From: Corallococcus interemptor
GTDB taxonomy: Bacteria > Myxococcota > Myxococcia > Myxococcales > Myxococcaceae
Direction: 5' to 3'
Length of the DNA stretch: 64,000 bases
NCBI RefSeq assembly: GCF_003668875.1
Contig: NZ_RAWM01000004.1
Coordinates: 62,001 to 126,000 of the forward strand
The position numbers and the translations under genes were made by a program. The stretch's first letter is position 1; every line of letters begins with the position of its first letter. Below are positions 53,866 through 62,350 of the stretch, in pieces. Below the pieces are notes generated by a model. That model saw nothing but the letters and a program-made list of their open reading frames with translations, made no database searches and was not told the origin of the DNA.

Positions 53866-54666
53866 ATGCGGTTGAGTCGAGGATGGGTGTGGCTTCCCGC
53901 GTTCACGGTGCTCTTGCAGGCATGCGGAGGCGCGCGCAGGCCGAGCCAGTACGAGTTCGACAGCGCGACGGCCGGCTGCAGGACAAATCCCGCCTCCTGT
54001 GCCCAGGCCGCAGGAGAGGAGGCGGTGCTTCCCAGGGCCGTGCGGACTTTCGCGACGGCGGGAAGCTCCGTCGTGGCGGCCGTGAAGATCCTGGATGCCG
54101 CGCTGAAGCAGCAGGTGACAGAAGCGCTGGAGGAGTGCGCGGACAAGGCACGAGCAGAGGTCATTCTCCCGAACTTCGGGACCCGGAGCCCGACGCCCCG
54201 GGAGTGCGACGAACAGGTCCGCGGCGCCCAGGGCAGGACCATTACCCGCGCCATGAAGCTCGGGAATGAGATGCACCGTGTCGCCTTGCAGTGCGCGGAG
54301 GAGAAGCTGAACCAGCTCCGCCCGAGGGGCTTCAGTCTGGAGCCCACGTATCTCTATAACCTGGACAGTGCGAAGACGACTTGGTTGTCACCCGCCGAAG
54401 TGGCTCGCATCCGGCAGCGTGGCAGCCTGGGAGAACTGAAAGGGTCTCTCGTTCCCGATGTGGTGCTTCACACGGGGGACCCGGCGCAGGTTCAGGCCGT
54501 TTATGACTTCAAGTTCCCGTGTGCCGACGTTACACGTCCAGCCGAATGGAGGGACTACCCTTCAGGACACTCCTATTCCGGCAGCAACCAAGGCGCCATG
54601 TATCGCAAGGCATTCAAAGTGGACAGGCCGGTCATGATCCAGCCATGGCTCGGAGCAGGTTTCTGA
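53866..54666 (+). CDS. Lipoprotein with PD-(D/E)XK nuclease signature (candidate toxin)
   Basis: 266 residues with a signal peptide and lipobox LLQAC (Cys20). The C-terminal 80 residues carry Pro197-Asp198 (LVPDVVL), then Asp214-x-Lys216 (VYDFKF), then NQGAMYRKAF, the layout of PD-(D/E)XK/VRR-Nuc nucleases. The rest is helical with several Cys. A surface-anchored nuclease followed directly by an immunity-like gene suggests a contact-delivered antibacterial toxin. The lipid anchor is unlike type VI effectors and more like SitA-type delivery. DNA cleavage is inferred, not shown. Confidence 0.72.
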   Translation: MRLSRGWVWLPAFTVLLQACGGARRPSQYEFDSATAGCRTNPASCAQAAGEEAVLPRAVRTFATAGSSVVAAVKILDAALKQQVTEALEECADKARAEVILPNFGTRSPTPRECDEQVRGAQGRTITRAMKLGNEMHRVALQCAEEKLNQLRPRGFSLEPTYLYNLDSAKTTWLSPAEVARIRQRGSLGELKGSLVPDVVLHTGDPAQVQAVYDFKFPCADVTRPAEWRDYPSGHSYSGSNQGAMYRKAFKVDRPVMIQPWLGAGF

Positions 54667-54668
54667 CA

Positions 54669-55562
54669 ATGACATCCCCAAGATTGCAGATCATGCGTAG
54701 AAACAGAGCCGTCACTCAGGTGAACGTGAGCATTTGCTTCTATCTCCCCAAGCCCACGGCAGATGTCGCACAAGCCATCTCCCTGTCTCTTCAACGCTTC
54801 GTCGATGCTATCGGCATCCATGCACTCAACTATTACTTTGGGGAGGACGGCGAGCCTCGGGAGCTGGACGATGCCGCGTGGGCAACCATTCGAACGAAGC
54901 TTCATCACCCAGTCGCGCCCTCCGTCATTCTCTTCACGGATGCGCCCTACCCCGAGAAGATTGAGTTCGAGTACCGGGGCAAGGACATCCATGCAGCCAT
55001 CCACCGTCGCGATCCAGGGCCTGTGTGCGCGGTCCGATTCATCGTGCCCCTGTCCTGGATGAACACCCACGGGCCCGACGGCGTCCGGAAGCTGGCTTTG
55101 GCCCTGGCGGCCCCGCTGCCCTTCAGCTCCGGGCACGCGGGCCTGGCCGTCACCGGCTTCCTCGGGGTGGGCTCTGTCACGTCAGAGGTGGTGCCCCAAT
55201 TGGTCCAGCACCCCGGTGTCGACCTCATGGAGCTGGATCTGGTCTCCTGCGAGATCGGCACCCGCCTACGCGTCCCGCACTGGATGACGTTCATCGGCGA
55301 GCCTTCGCTGAGCGCCATGGGCGGCGTGGACTTCCTGCGCTCCCAGCTCCACGCGCCAGGCACCACCGTGGAAGCGCTCGACGCATCCCGTGCCGTCGTC
55401 ACGCTGGGCCCCGAACCGCTCGCTGGCGGTCCGGACCAGCCGCTTCCGGCCTACCGGGAGCTGGCCCGCGTCCTGGAGCCCTGGGCCTTCCACGCCACCT
55501 GGAACCCCGCGGACTTCCCCAAGGAAGACTTCTTGCCGTGGGACCGCCGGTTCCTCGACTGA
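54669..55562 (+). CDS. DUF3396-type immunity protein
   Basis: 297 residues from ATG 54669, two bases after the toxin-like stop. The sequence (VSICFYLPKPTADVAQAI, ALNYYFGEDGEPRELDDAAW, WMNTHGPDGVRKLALALA, FLGVGSV) fits DUF3396, a family that includes TsiV-type immunity proteins protecting against VRR-Nuc toxins. No signal peptide, as expected for protection in the cytoplasm. A few upstream in-frame starts exist, but 54669 fits the spacing of a two-gene unit. Confidence 0.8.
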   Translation: MTSPRLQIMRRNRAVTQVNVSICFYLPKPTADVAQAISLSLQRFVDAIGIHALNYYFGEDGEPRELDDAAWATIRTKLHHPVAPSVILFTDAPYPEKIEFEYRGKDIHAAIHRRDPGPVCAVRFIVPLSWMNTHGPDGVRKLALALAAPLPFSSGHAGLAVTGFLGVGSVTSEVVPQLVQHPGVDLMELDLVSCEIGTRLRVPHWMTFIGEPSLSAMGGVDFLRSQLHAPGTTVEALDASRAVVTLGPEPLAGGPDQPLPAYRELARVLEPWAFHATWNPADFPKEDFLPWDRRFLD

Positions 55563-55584
55563 ACCGGCAGCCCCTCCCCGCGCT

Positions 55585-56652
55585 TCAGTTCTTCGCGCGC
55601 TCGTACTGGTGCGGCCACAGCACGTCCGAGCGCAGCTCCTTCGCGGCGCGCAGCGGCCAGTACGGATCCCTCAACAGCTCGCGCGCCAGGAAGACGACGT
55701 CCGCCTGCCCCGTGGCCAGGATGTGCTCGGCCTGGTACGCGGAGCGGATCATCCCCACCGCGCCTGTCAGCAGGCCCGCCTCCTTGCGCACCTGCTCCGC
55801 CAGCTGCGTCTGGTAGCCCGGCCCCACCGGGATCTTCGCGTACGGCACCACGCCGCCGGACGAACAATCCAGCAGGTCCACGCCCTCCTTCGCCACCAGC
55901 TTCGCCAGCGCCATGGAGTCCTCCGGCGTCCAGCCTCCCTCCACCCAGTCCGTCGCGGAGATGCGCATGAAGAGCGGCAGCGACTCCGGCCACTTCGCCC
56001 GCACCGCGCGCGTCACCTCCAGCGCGAAGCGCGTCCGGTTCTCGAACGTGCCGCCGTACCGGTCCGTCCGCTTGTTCGACAGCGGCGACAGGAACTCGTG
56101 CAGCAGGTAGCCGTGCGCCGCGTGCAGCTCGATGACCTGGAACCCCGCCGCCTTCGCCCGCACCGCCGCGTCCGCGAACGCCTTCACGATGCGCTGGATG
56201 CCCGCCTCGTCCAGCGCCGCGGGCACCGGGTAGCCCTCGTCGAACGCCTCCGTCGTGGGCCCCAGCACCTGCCAGCCGCCGTGCTCCGGATCCACGCGCT
56301 TGCCCGCGTCCCAGGGCCGGGGCGTGGAGGCCTTGCGCCCCGCGTGCGCCAGCTGCACGCCCGACGCGGCGCCGTTCTGGTGCATGAAGCGGTTGATGCG
56401 CGCCAGCTGCTCCACGTGCGCGTCCTTCCACAGCCCCAGGTCCTGCGGCGAGATGCGGCCCTCCGGCTCCACCGCCGTGGCCTCCGTCACCACCAGCCCC
56501 GCGCCCCCCACCGCGCGGCTGCCCAGGTGCACCACGTGCCACTCGTTCGCGAAGCCGTCGTCGCTCGAGTACTGGCACATGGGCGAGACCACCACGCGGT
56601 TGCGCAGGGTGATGTCGCGCAGCTTCAAGGGGGAGAACAGCTTGCTGCTCAT
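55585..56652 (-). CDS. NADH:flavin oxidoreductase (YqjM/NamA-type old yellow enzyme)
   Basis: 355 residues. Cys26 in SPMCQYS and the HAAHGYLL pair mark the YqjM-type class of ene-reductases, which carry FMN and reduce activated C=C bonds with NAD(P)H. Other conserved stretches are VGGAGLVVTEATAV and FLARELLRDPYWPL. Its start overlaps the end of the peptide-deformylase gene by 4 bases. Confidence 0.93.
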   Translation of the reverse strand: MSSKLFSPLKLRDITLRNRVVVSPMCQYSSDDGFANEWHVVHLGSRAVGGAGLVVTEATAVEPEGRISPQDLGLWKDAHVEQLARINRFMHQNGAASGVQLAHAGRKASTPRPWDAGKRVDPEHGGWQVLGPTTEAFDEGYPVPAALDEAGIQRIVKAFADAAVRAKAAGFQVIELHAAHGYLLHEFLSPLSNKRTDRYGGTFENRTRFALEVTRAVRAKWPESLPLFMRISATDWVEGGWTPEDSMALAKLVAKEGVDLLDCSSGGVVPYAKIPVGPGYQTQLAEQVRKEAGLLTGAVGMIRSAYQAEHILATGQADVVFLARELLRDPYWPLRAAKELRSDVLWPHQYERAKN

Positions 56653-57275
56653 GTCGGGTCCTTTCGGGGAAGCGAGGGGGTCTGCTCCGGCAGCCCCAGC
56701 GCCGTGCGCACCTGGGCCGTGCTTTTGCCCAGCCAGTGCCGGCGGTGGTTCTCCTGCGTCGTGAGGCTGCGCGTCTCCATGCGGTCCACGTAGAGCGTGC
56801 CGTCCAGGTGATCCAGCTCGTGCTGGAGGATGCGCGCGTACCAGCCGCGCGCGGACACCGTCACCGGCTGCCCGTTCTCATCCAGCGCCTCCACGCGCAC
56901 GCCGCGCGCCCGGGCCACCAGCGCCGCCAGGCCGTTCACGCTCAGGCAGCCCTCGTGGAACTCCATGGGCGTGGGGTCCTCCACCACCAGCTTCGGGTTG
57001 ATGAGGACGTGGAAGGCCACCGGCGCCCGCTCGCGCAGCGCCAGGTCCGCGGGCGACGCGCCGGCCTGGTACTCGGCGCGGTCTTCAATCACCACCAGCC
57101 GCAGGCCCACGCCCACCTGGGGCGCCGCGAGCCCCACGCCGGGCGCGTCCCGCATCGTGTCGCGCATCCACTGGATGAGCCGCCGCGTGTCCTCGCTAGG
57201 GATTTCTTCCGGGGTGAGCTCCCGCGCGCGCTGGCGCAGCACCGGCTCCCCCGCCTGGACGATCTTGAGCACCAT
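56649..57275 (-). CDS. def: Peptide deformylase
   Basis: 208 residues from ATG 57275. The three motifs are intact: GVGLAAPQVG, EGCLSV (Cys ligand) and QHELDHLDG (HExxH). It removes the formyl group from new proteins. It has a C-terminal tail of about 30 residues beyond the catalytic domain. The downstream gene is an ene-reductase sharing an ATGA overlap, an unusual pairing. It is divergent from the gene at 57414. Confidence 0.95.
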   Translation of the reverse strand: MVLKIVQAGEPVLRQRARELTPEEIPSEDTRRLIQWMRDTMRDAPGVGLAAPQVGVGLRLVVIEDRAEYQAGASPADLALRERAPVAFHVLINPKLVVEDPTPMEFHEGCLSVNGLAALVARARGVRVEALDENGQPVTVSARGWYARILQHELDHLDGTLYVDRMETRSLTTQENHRRHWLGKSTAQVRTALGLPEQTPSLPRKDPT

Positions 57276-57413
57276 GGTGGCCCCACCGTAACAACCGCTC
57301 TCCCGCCGCGCCGCATCGCCGTGGGACCGGCATGGGCCCGGCCGGCCGGTTCCCCACGGAGAGGGCAGCCCCTGGCGTGGAGGGGTGCCACTGACGGTAG
57401 GCTGTGTCGCACC

Positions 57414-57911
57414 ATGGCTCGCCGCAAGAAGGCCGACGAAACCACCGCGCGCGTGCGCAACCTGCTCGCCCTCGACGCCGCGGGCATCATGCGCCGCCTG
57501 GCCGCACGCCGGGACGAGATGTTCCTCCTCTTCTCCCGCCTGCGCAGCCGCGGCCCGCTGGTGGAGACGGTGGCCTCGCGCTACGCGGACGGCGCCTTCG
57601 CCCAGCTCATCCACCTGACCGAGCAGGAGCAGGCCGTGGTGGACCACTTCTACGGACGCCTGGACGAGCTGCGCTGGTACTTCACGTACACGGAGGACAT
57701 GCCCGGCACCGCGCAGCAGACCTTCAGCGCGCTGCACCGCCGCCTGGAGGAGAGCTACCGCCTGTTCGTGGAGACCCTGGGCCTGCCCGTCCAACCCGAC
57801 GGCGTGCGCGTGGTGAACGCGGAGGCCGTGCGCCAAGAGGACACGGGCTCGGAGGCCACGCCCGTGGCGCTCGCCCCGCTGCCCCGCCGGGGCCGCGCGC
57901 CGCCGGCCTGA
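57414..57911 (+). CDS. Hypothetical helical protein
   Basis: 165 residues from ATG 57414. It is charged and helical (RVRNLLALDAAGIMRRLAARRDEM, AQTFSAL-type stretches), without signal peptide, membrane helix or recognised motif. The C-terminal 30 residues are Pro/Arg-rich. It lies between divergent def and the convergent desaturase gene (ends 57914). Function unknown. Confidence 0.6.
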   Translation: MARRKKADETTARVRNLLALDAAGIMRRLAARRDEMFLLFSRLRSRGPLVETVASRYADGAFAQLIHLTEQEQAVVDHFYGRLDELRWYFTYTEDMPGTAQQTFSALHRRLEESYRLFVETLGLPVQPDGVRVVNAEAVRQEDTGSEATPVALAPLPRRGRAPPA

Positions 57912-57913
57912 GC

Positions 57914-59065
57914 CTAGGCCGCGGAGGCCTCGGCGCGAGCGTCCGCGGCGGACATCCCGGGCGCCGCTGCCTTCACCAGCCGCTTCATGGACGCCTTGCC
58001 CACGACGACGTCCACCATCTTCCGCGCCCGCGTCCAGACGCTCTCCTGCACGTAGGGGATGCCGTACTTCTCGCAGAGGGCGCGCACGTGCGGCTGCGCC
58101 TCGCGGTACTTCAGCATCGGCAGGTCCGGCCAGAGGTGGTGCTCAATCTGGTAGTTCAGCCACAGGTGGGCGTAGTCGTTGAGGTCGCCGCCCGTGCGGT
58201 AGTTCGCGCTGCCCACCACCTGCTGCACCATGCGCTCCGCCTTGTTCGCGGGCGCGGAGTCGAAGCGGTACAGGTCCTCGCCGGTGTGGTTGGGCCCCAC
58301 GACGAAGAAGGTGTGCAGGTTGGTGACGACGTCCGCCAGCACGGAGTTGCAGAACACGCTGAACGCCGCCCACGGTGACACCAGCAGGAACGCCGCGGGG
58401 TAGAGCCCGAAGAAGACGGTCGCGTACGGCAGGTAGCAGCGCGTGAAGAGCTCCCACAGCTCCGCGCGCGTCAGCGCCCCACCCTCGCGCCGGCCCTTGC
58501 GGCGCAGCGAGCCCAGCGTCTCCGGCGCGTAGTAGCTCGCGCGCCAGGTGACGGCCAGCAGCGCCAGCTGCACGTAGCGCAGGGCCAGCGGCCGGCCGTT
58601 GTCGCGCAGCGAGCCCTCCGCGTTGCGCTCCAGCAGGTCCGGATCCGCGTCCTCGCCGGTGTGCGAGTGGTGCAGCACGTTGTGCTCGAAGACCCACGCC
58701 TCCGGCAGCATCCAGTCCAGCCAGTCCACGAACCGGCGCTTCCCCTTCGCGAAGCCCTTGCTGGTGCGCGACGCGGGCATGCCCGGCACGCGGTCATACC
58801 CGCGGTGCCCCACGTGGTGCATGAGCAGCCAGCGCGTGGAGCGGCCCAGGCCCAGCGCCATCGCGGAGAGCGGGTTGGGGGCGATCCACGCCGTGGCCAC
58901 GCCCAGCACCGACGCGGCCTTGCCCCAGCGCTCCATCTTGCGCAGGTGCGCCGCGTCCGCCTCGCCCAGGTTGGCGTCCAGCCGGGCGCGCAGCTCCTTC
59001 AGCTCCCGGTAGAAGCCCTCCACGTCCACGGAAGCCAGGTCGAAGTCGGGGGTGGCGCGGGACAT
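57914..59065 (-). CDS. Fatty acid desaturase
   Basis: 383 residues with the three His boxes of membrane desaturases: HHVGHRG, HNVLHHSHTG and QIEHHLWP. Several hydrophobic helices lie between (ALLAVTWRASYY, YLPYATVFFGLYPAAFLLVS). It introduces a double bond into membrane acyl chains using two irons and oxygen. The C-terminal extension (AAAPGMSAADARAEASAA) is unusual. It lies downstream of the MaoC gene on the same strand, about 90 bases apart. Confidence 0.92.
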   Translation of the reverse strand: MSRATPDFDLASVDVEGFYRELKELRARLDANLGEADAAHLRKMERWGKAASVLGVATAWIAPNPLSAMALGLGRSTRWLLMHHVGHRGYDRVPGMPASRTSKGFAKGKRRFVDWLDWMLPEAWVFEHNVLHHSHTGEDADPDLLERNAEGSLRDNGRPLALRYVQLALLAVTWRASYYAPETLGSLRRKGRREGGALTRAELWELFTRCYLPYATVFFGLYPAAFLLVSPWAAFSVFCNSVLADVVTNLHTFFVVGPNHTGEDLYRFDSAPANKAERMVQQVVGSANYRTGGDLNDYAHLWLNYQIEHHLWPDLPMLKYREAQPHVRALCEKYGIPYVQESVWTRARKMVDVVVGKASMKRLVKAAAPGMSAADARAEASAA

Positions 59066-59159
59066 GCGAAGGGACTCCTCGGGAGCAGGACGGGGACAAC
59101 GGCCAATGAGGGCCGCACCGTAGCCTCCACCCGCCCTGACGCAAAGCGTCCCGTCCCGC

Positions 59160-59639
59160 TCACCCGCCCGCCGGGCGGCGGGGCAGCACCAGCTTCGCGA
59201 CGAGCACCTGCACCACGTCGCCCTTCTGGTTCTTCGTCTCGCTGCGCACGGTGGCCATGCCCCGGTCCGGCCGCGTGCGCGAGGGCGTCACCTCCAGCAC
59301 TTCGCTCTCCACGTGCAGTACGTCCCCCGGGCGCGTGGGCCTGGGCCAGCGGAGGTCCCCGCCCGCGCCCACGATGCCGCCCTTGAAGGGCAGGCCACTC
59401 TGGACGTTGAGCTTCATGGTGAGGGCCGCCGTGTGCCAGCCGCTGGCCGCCAGTCCCTCGAACAGCGTGTCCTTCGCCGCGGCGTCGTCCAGGTGGAAGC
59501 CCTGCGGATCAAACTCGCGCGCGAAGGCGACGATCTGCGCCGCATCCAGCGTGTGCGTGCCGCTGATGAACTTCTGCCCCACCGACAGGTCGTCCAGGAA
59601 CAACGCCTGCCGCCCACCCCCCTCTTGCGTCGAAGCCAT
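59160..59639 (-). CDS. MaoC-like hydratase
   Basis: 159 residues from ATG 59639. The hot-dog fold motif FAREFDPQGFHLDD contains the catalytic Asp/His of MaoC/(R)-hydratases; GLAASGWHTAALTMKL follows, and DVLHVESEVLEVTPSR completes the family layout. It hydrates enoyl-CoA or related thioesters. Its start is preceded by a perfect inverted repeat (59659-59692). An upstream ATG at 59690 would cover that repeat and is less likely. Confidence 0.88.
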   Translation of the reverse strand: MASTQEGGGRQALFLDDLSVGQKFISGTHTLDAAQIVAFAREFDPQGFHLDDAAAKDTLFEGLAASGWHTAALTMKLNVQSGLPFKGGIVGAGGDLRWPRPTRPGDVLHVESEVLEVTPSRTRPDRGMATVRSETKNQKGDVVQVLVAKLVLPRRPAGG

Positions 59640-59658
59640 GCCCGCGTCCCTCCGGAAT

Positions 59659-59692
59659 GGATGCATATCCAGATGATGAGCATAATGCATCC
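59659..59692. promoter_or_regulatory. Perfect 8-base inverted repeat upstream of the MaoC gene
   Basis: GGATGCAT (59659-59666) and ATGCATCC (59685-59692) are perfect mirror arms with 18 bases between. The A/T-rich spacing between the divergent MaoC and Omp85-like genes makes this a good candidate repressor site. Confidence 0.5.
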
Positions 59693-59819
59693 GCGCGGGG
59701 CGGTTCTACCGTTGGGTGGCGCAGGCCGCTGGACGCCGAACGTTGAACATCACGCGCCCGCGCCGTCCGACCGCTGCCGGAACGACCAGGACCCGGGGTC
59801 CGTGGAGTATGAGCAGTGC

Positions 59820-61220
59820 GTGCCTCTCTCCTGCTTCCGCCGTCACCTGTCCGTCCTCGCCATGGCCCTGGCGGGCCTGTGGGCCCCCATGGCCCATGCC
59901 GGCGAGGACACGCCCGTGTCGCCCGCCCTCCCACGCTCCCAGGTGGCGGAGGTGACGGTGGAGGGCGCGAACAAGACGCGGTCCTCCACCGTGCGCGCGT
60001 TCGGTCAGGTGGACGTGGGCGACGAGGTGGACCTCGACGAACTGGAGAAGGTGGAGCGGCGGCTGTTGGCCACGGGCCTCTTCCAGGAGGCCCGTGTGAG
60101 CACGGAGGCCCTGCCCGACGGACGCGTGCGGGTGGTGCTGCGGGTGAAGGACAAGGCGTCGTGGGTGGTGGCCCCCACGGTGGCGCTGTCCTCCGCGAAC
60201 ACCGGCGGCGGGCTGCTCTACGCGGAGAACAACCTGGGCGGCCGCGCGAAGAAGTTCGCCGTCGCGGCGCAGGTGAGCACCGGCGAGAGCGGCCTGTACG
60301 TGGGCTTCCTGGATCCGGTCCTCTTCGGCCTGCCGCAGCTCAAGTTCAGCCTGGAGGGCCAGCTCAAGAGCGACCGCGTGGACGAGTACAGCATGGACGC
60401 CAGCGAGGACGACCCGGAGGTCCTCCGGCGCACGCGCTTCAACTCCGCGACCCTCAGCAGTGAGCTGGGCTTCATCCTCTTCGAGCGCGTGCGCGCGGCG
60501 GCGAAGTACCGCGTGGGCAGCATCGACGCGAAGTCACCGGACCCGGAGAAGCCGGTGACGACTCCACCGTTCGGCCTCGGCCCCGCCATGCGGGACGCGT
60601 CGCTGCGCCTCATGGTGGGCCTGGACTCGCGCCAGACGCTGCACGCGGTGACGGAGGGGCTCAACCTGGAGGCCTCCTACGAGGTGTCCAGTCCAGGCGT
60701 GTGGAGCGAGTTCGACTACCGCAAGTTCGGCCTCCTCTATCGCCACGGCATCCGCTTCTTCGAGGAGAACAACCTGGTGCTGCGTGGAGAGCTGGTGCTG
60801 GGCCGGGACCTGCCCTTCCACCAGGAGCTGGTGATGGGCGGCAACACGCTGCGCGGCTTCCAGTACCGGCAGTTCCGCGGCGACAGCCGGCTCACCTTCA
60901 CGGCCGAGTACCACTTCCCCCTCTTCAAGGTGAAGTCGCTGGCCTTCCGGGGCGTGGCCTTCTCCGACACGGGCGCCATCGCGTGGTGGGACGTGGCCGA
61001 GGACAGGCTCCTGCGCGACGCCAACGGACGCGTCATCCGCAACTATCTGCCGGAGACCGTGACGGGCCAGAACCCCGTCACCGTGGCCCAGGGCGTGGGC
61101 GGAGGCCTGCGGCTGTATCTCAACAACGTCGTGCTGCCCCTCCTGGGCGTGGACGTCGCCTACGCCGTCAACTCCGGCCAGGTGCGCTTCTACCTCGTGG
61201 CCGGAGTCACGCCCTCCTGA
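59820..61220 (+). CDS. POTRA/Omp85-like outer-membrane protein
   Basis: 466 residues from GTG 59820, giving a signal peptide (LSVLAMALAGLWAPMAHA, cleavage after AHA). One POTRA-like domain follows (VAEVTVEGANKTRSSTVRAF ... LLATGLFQEARVSTEALPDG). The rest is a beta-barrel pattern (GLLYAENNLGGRAKKF, GGNTLRGFQYRQFRGDSRL, GGGLRLYLNN). GGNTLRGFQYR matches the barrel's R-G-[FY] signature. Family members assemble or translocate outer-membrane proteins; with a single POTRA this is an accessory Omp85, not BamA. A GTG at 59802 is an alternative start. Confidence 0.85.
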   Translation: MPLSCFRRHLSVLAMALAGLWAPMAHAGEDTPVSPALPRSQVAEVTVEGANKTRSSTVRAFGQVDVGDEVDLDELEKVERRLLATGLFQEARVSTEALPDGRVRVVLRVKDKASWVVAPTVALSSANTGGGLLYAENNLGGRAKKFAVAAQVSTGESGLYVGFLDPVLFGLPQLKFSLEGQLKSDRVDEYSMDASEDDPEVLRRTRFNSATLSSELGFILFERVRAAAKYRVGSIDAKSPDPEKPVTTPPFGLGPAMRDASLRLMVGLDSRQTLHAVTEGLNLEASYEVSSPGVWSEFDYRKFGLLYRHGIRFFEENNLVLRGELVLGRDLPFHQELVMGGNTLRGFQYRQFRGDSRLTFTAEYHFPLFKVKSLAFRGVAFSDTGAIAWWDVAEDRLLRDANGRVIRNYLPETVTGQNPVTVAQGVGGGLRLYLNNVVLPLLGVDVAYAVNSGQVRFYLVAGVTPS

Positions 61221-61229
61221 GGCGGTCCG

Positions 61230-62192
61230 CTACCCCGCGCGGGCAGCGCTCGCGTCCGCTTCCGGCGCAGGATCCGGAGGCAGCACCACGCCGGGCCACG
61301 CCTCCGGCGGCAGGTCCAGGCGGAACGGCGGCGACTCACCGCGCACCGTCCACCACAGCGCCTTGTCCGCGCACAGCGCCTGGGCGATGCGGCCGGACGT
61401 CGTGCGGACGCGCTCCACGACGGCCTGGTGCTCCTCCGGCGTCTGCGCCTCCAGCATCGCGACGACGTTGTCCCAGACGCGCTGCCGCCAGACGATGAGC
61501 ATCTGCATCACCGCCCGCTCCACCACCGGACGGCTGAAGGGCACGCGCAAGAGCAGCCGCGTGGACGTGCAGTTGTAGCGCTCCGCGAGCAGGTCCACGC
61601 ACTCCGGGATGCACGAGCGGAGGATCTCGTTCACGTGGAAGTAGTCGTGCCGGTAGCGCGCCATGCGGCGCGGATCCACCGCCGGAGACTGGTGCGCGAT
61701 GTTGTCGTAGACGACCATTCCCAGGTCGTGGTTGATGTGGGCGCTCACGCCCAGCAGCGCGTCCTGATAGGGCTGCGTGAGGCGCTGGGCGGGGTAATGC
61801 GTCGCGAAGCGCCACGCCGCGGTGGGCAGCGGCAGGTTCTTCAGCGAGTCGCGCACCGCGATGAGCGCCTCCTCCGCGAAGCGGCCTGTCAGGTGCGAAA
61901 GCCACTCGGGCTCGAGAAAGCCGCCCGCGTCCTCCCGGCTCAGCAGGTGGACGACCTTGCGCGTGACGATGGCGTAGATGTCCAGGAAGATGGCGCGCGA
62001 GTCGTTGCGCGCGTTCAGCCGGGCGAGGATCTTCTCCAGACCCTCCAGCGCCTCCTCCGCGTTCACGGGGTTCCAGAGCACGTCATCCAGGCGGATGGGA
62101 CCCTGTGCGTCCGGGTCCTTCGTCTCGTGGAGGTGGAGGGGAGTGGGACGCTGCGACCGGTGAGCCGAGGGGGAGGCCGGTGAGACATTCAT
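61230..62192 (-). CDS. DUF5995 family protein
   Basis: 320 residues, soluble. FATHYPAQR, SAHINHDLGMVVYDNI and RHDYFHVNEIL are the conserved His/Asn/Asp motifs of DUF5995, a family of unknown function whose His residues suggest metal or acid-base chemistry. It is convergent with the Omp85-like gene. A palindrome and a TATAAG-like -10 lie just upstream (62235-62258). Confidence 0.85.
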   Translation of the reverse strand: MNVSPASPSAHRSQRPTPLHLHETKDPDAQGPIRLDDVLWNPVNAEEALEGLEKILARLNARNDSRAIFLDIYAIVTRKVVHLLSREDAGGFLEPEWLSHLTGRFAEEALIAVRDSLKNLPLPTAAWRFATHYPAQRLTQPYQDALLGVSAHINHDLGMVVYDNIAHQSPAVDPRRMARYRHDYFHVNEILRSCIPECVDLLAERYNCTSTRLLLRVPFSRPVVERAVMQMLIVWRQRVWDNVVAMLEAQTPEEHQAVVERVRTTSGRIAQALCADKALWWTVRGESPPFRLDLPPEAWPGVVLPPDPAPEADASAARAG

Positions 62193-62234
62193 GGAATGAC
62201 GCTCCGCGGGTGGGGGAACGACTTCGCATGAAAG

Positions 62235-62258
62235 CTTATATCAACCGGTACTTCCGGT
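62235..62258 (-). promoter_or_regulatory. TATAAG -10-like box with adjacent palindrome
   Basis: On the minus strand a TATAAG hexamer (62235-62240) lies 43 bases before ATG 62192. Immediately upstream is the inverted repeat ACCGG (62244-62248), TACTT, CCGGT (62254-62258). The -35 is poor, which fits a promoter that depends on a regulator bound at the palindrome. Confidence 0.4.
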
Positions 62259-62299
62259 GACACCCGCCCACCCGGGAACGGCTGCCTGGTTTCAACAGA

Positions 62300-62327
62300 C
62301 CCCCGCGTGTTGACACTCACGCGGGGG
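62300..62327. terminator. Strong GC hairpin between the cytochrome c and DUF5995 genes
   Basis: A perfect 10-base stem, CCCCCGCGTG (62300-62309) with CACGCGGGGG (62318-62327), closes an 8-base loop. It lies 23 bases after the cytochrome c stop. The minus-strand tail is TCTGTTG, moderately T-rich, so it can serve as a terminator for the cytochrome gene. Confidence 0.7.
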
Positions 62328-62350
62328 CCTTTGTCACACTGGCGTCAAAC

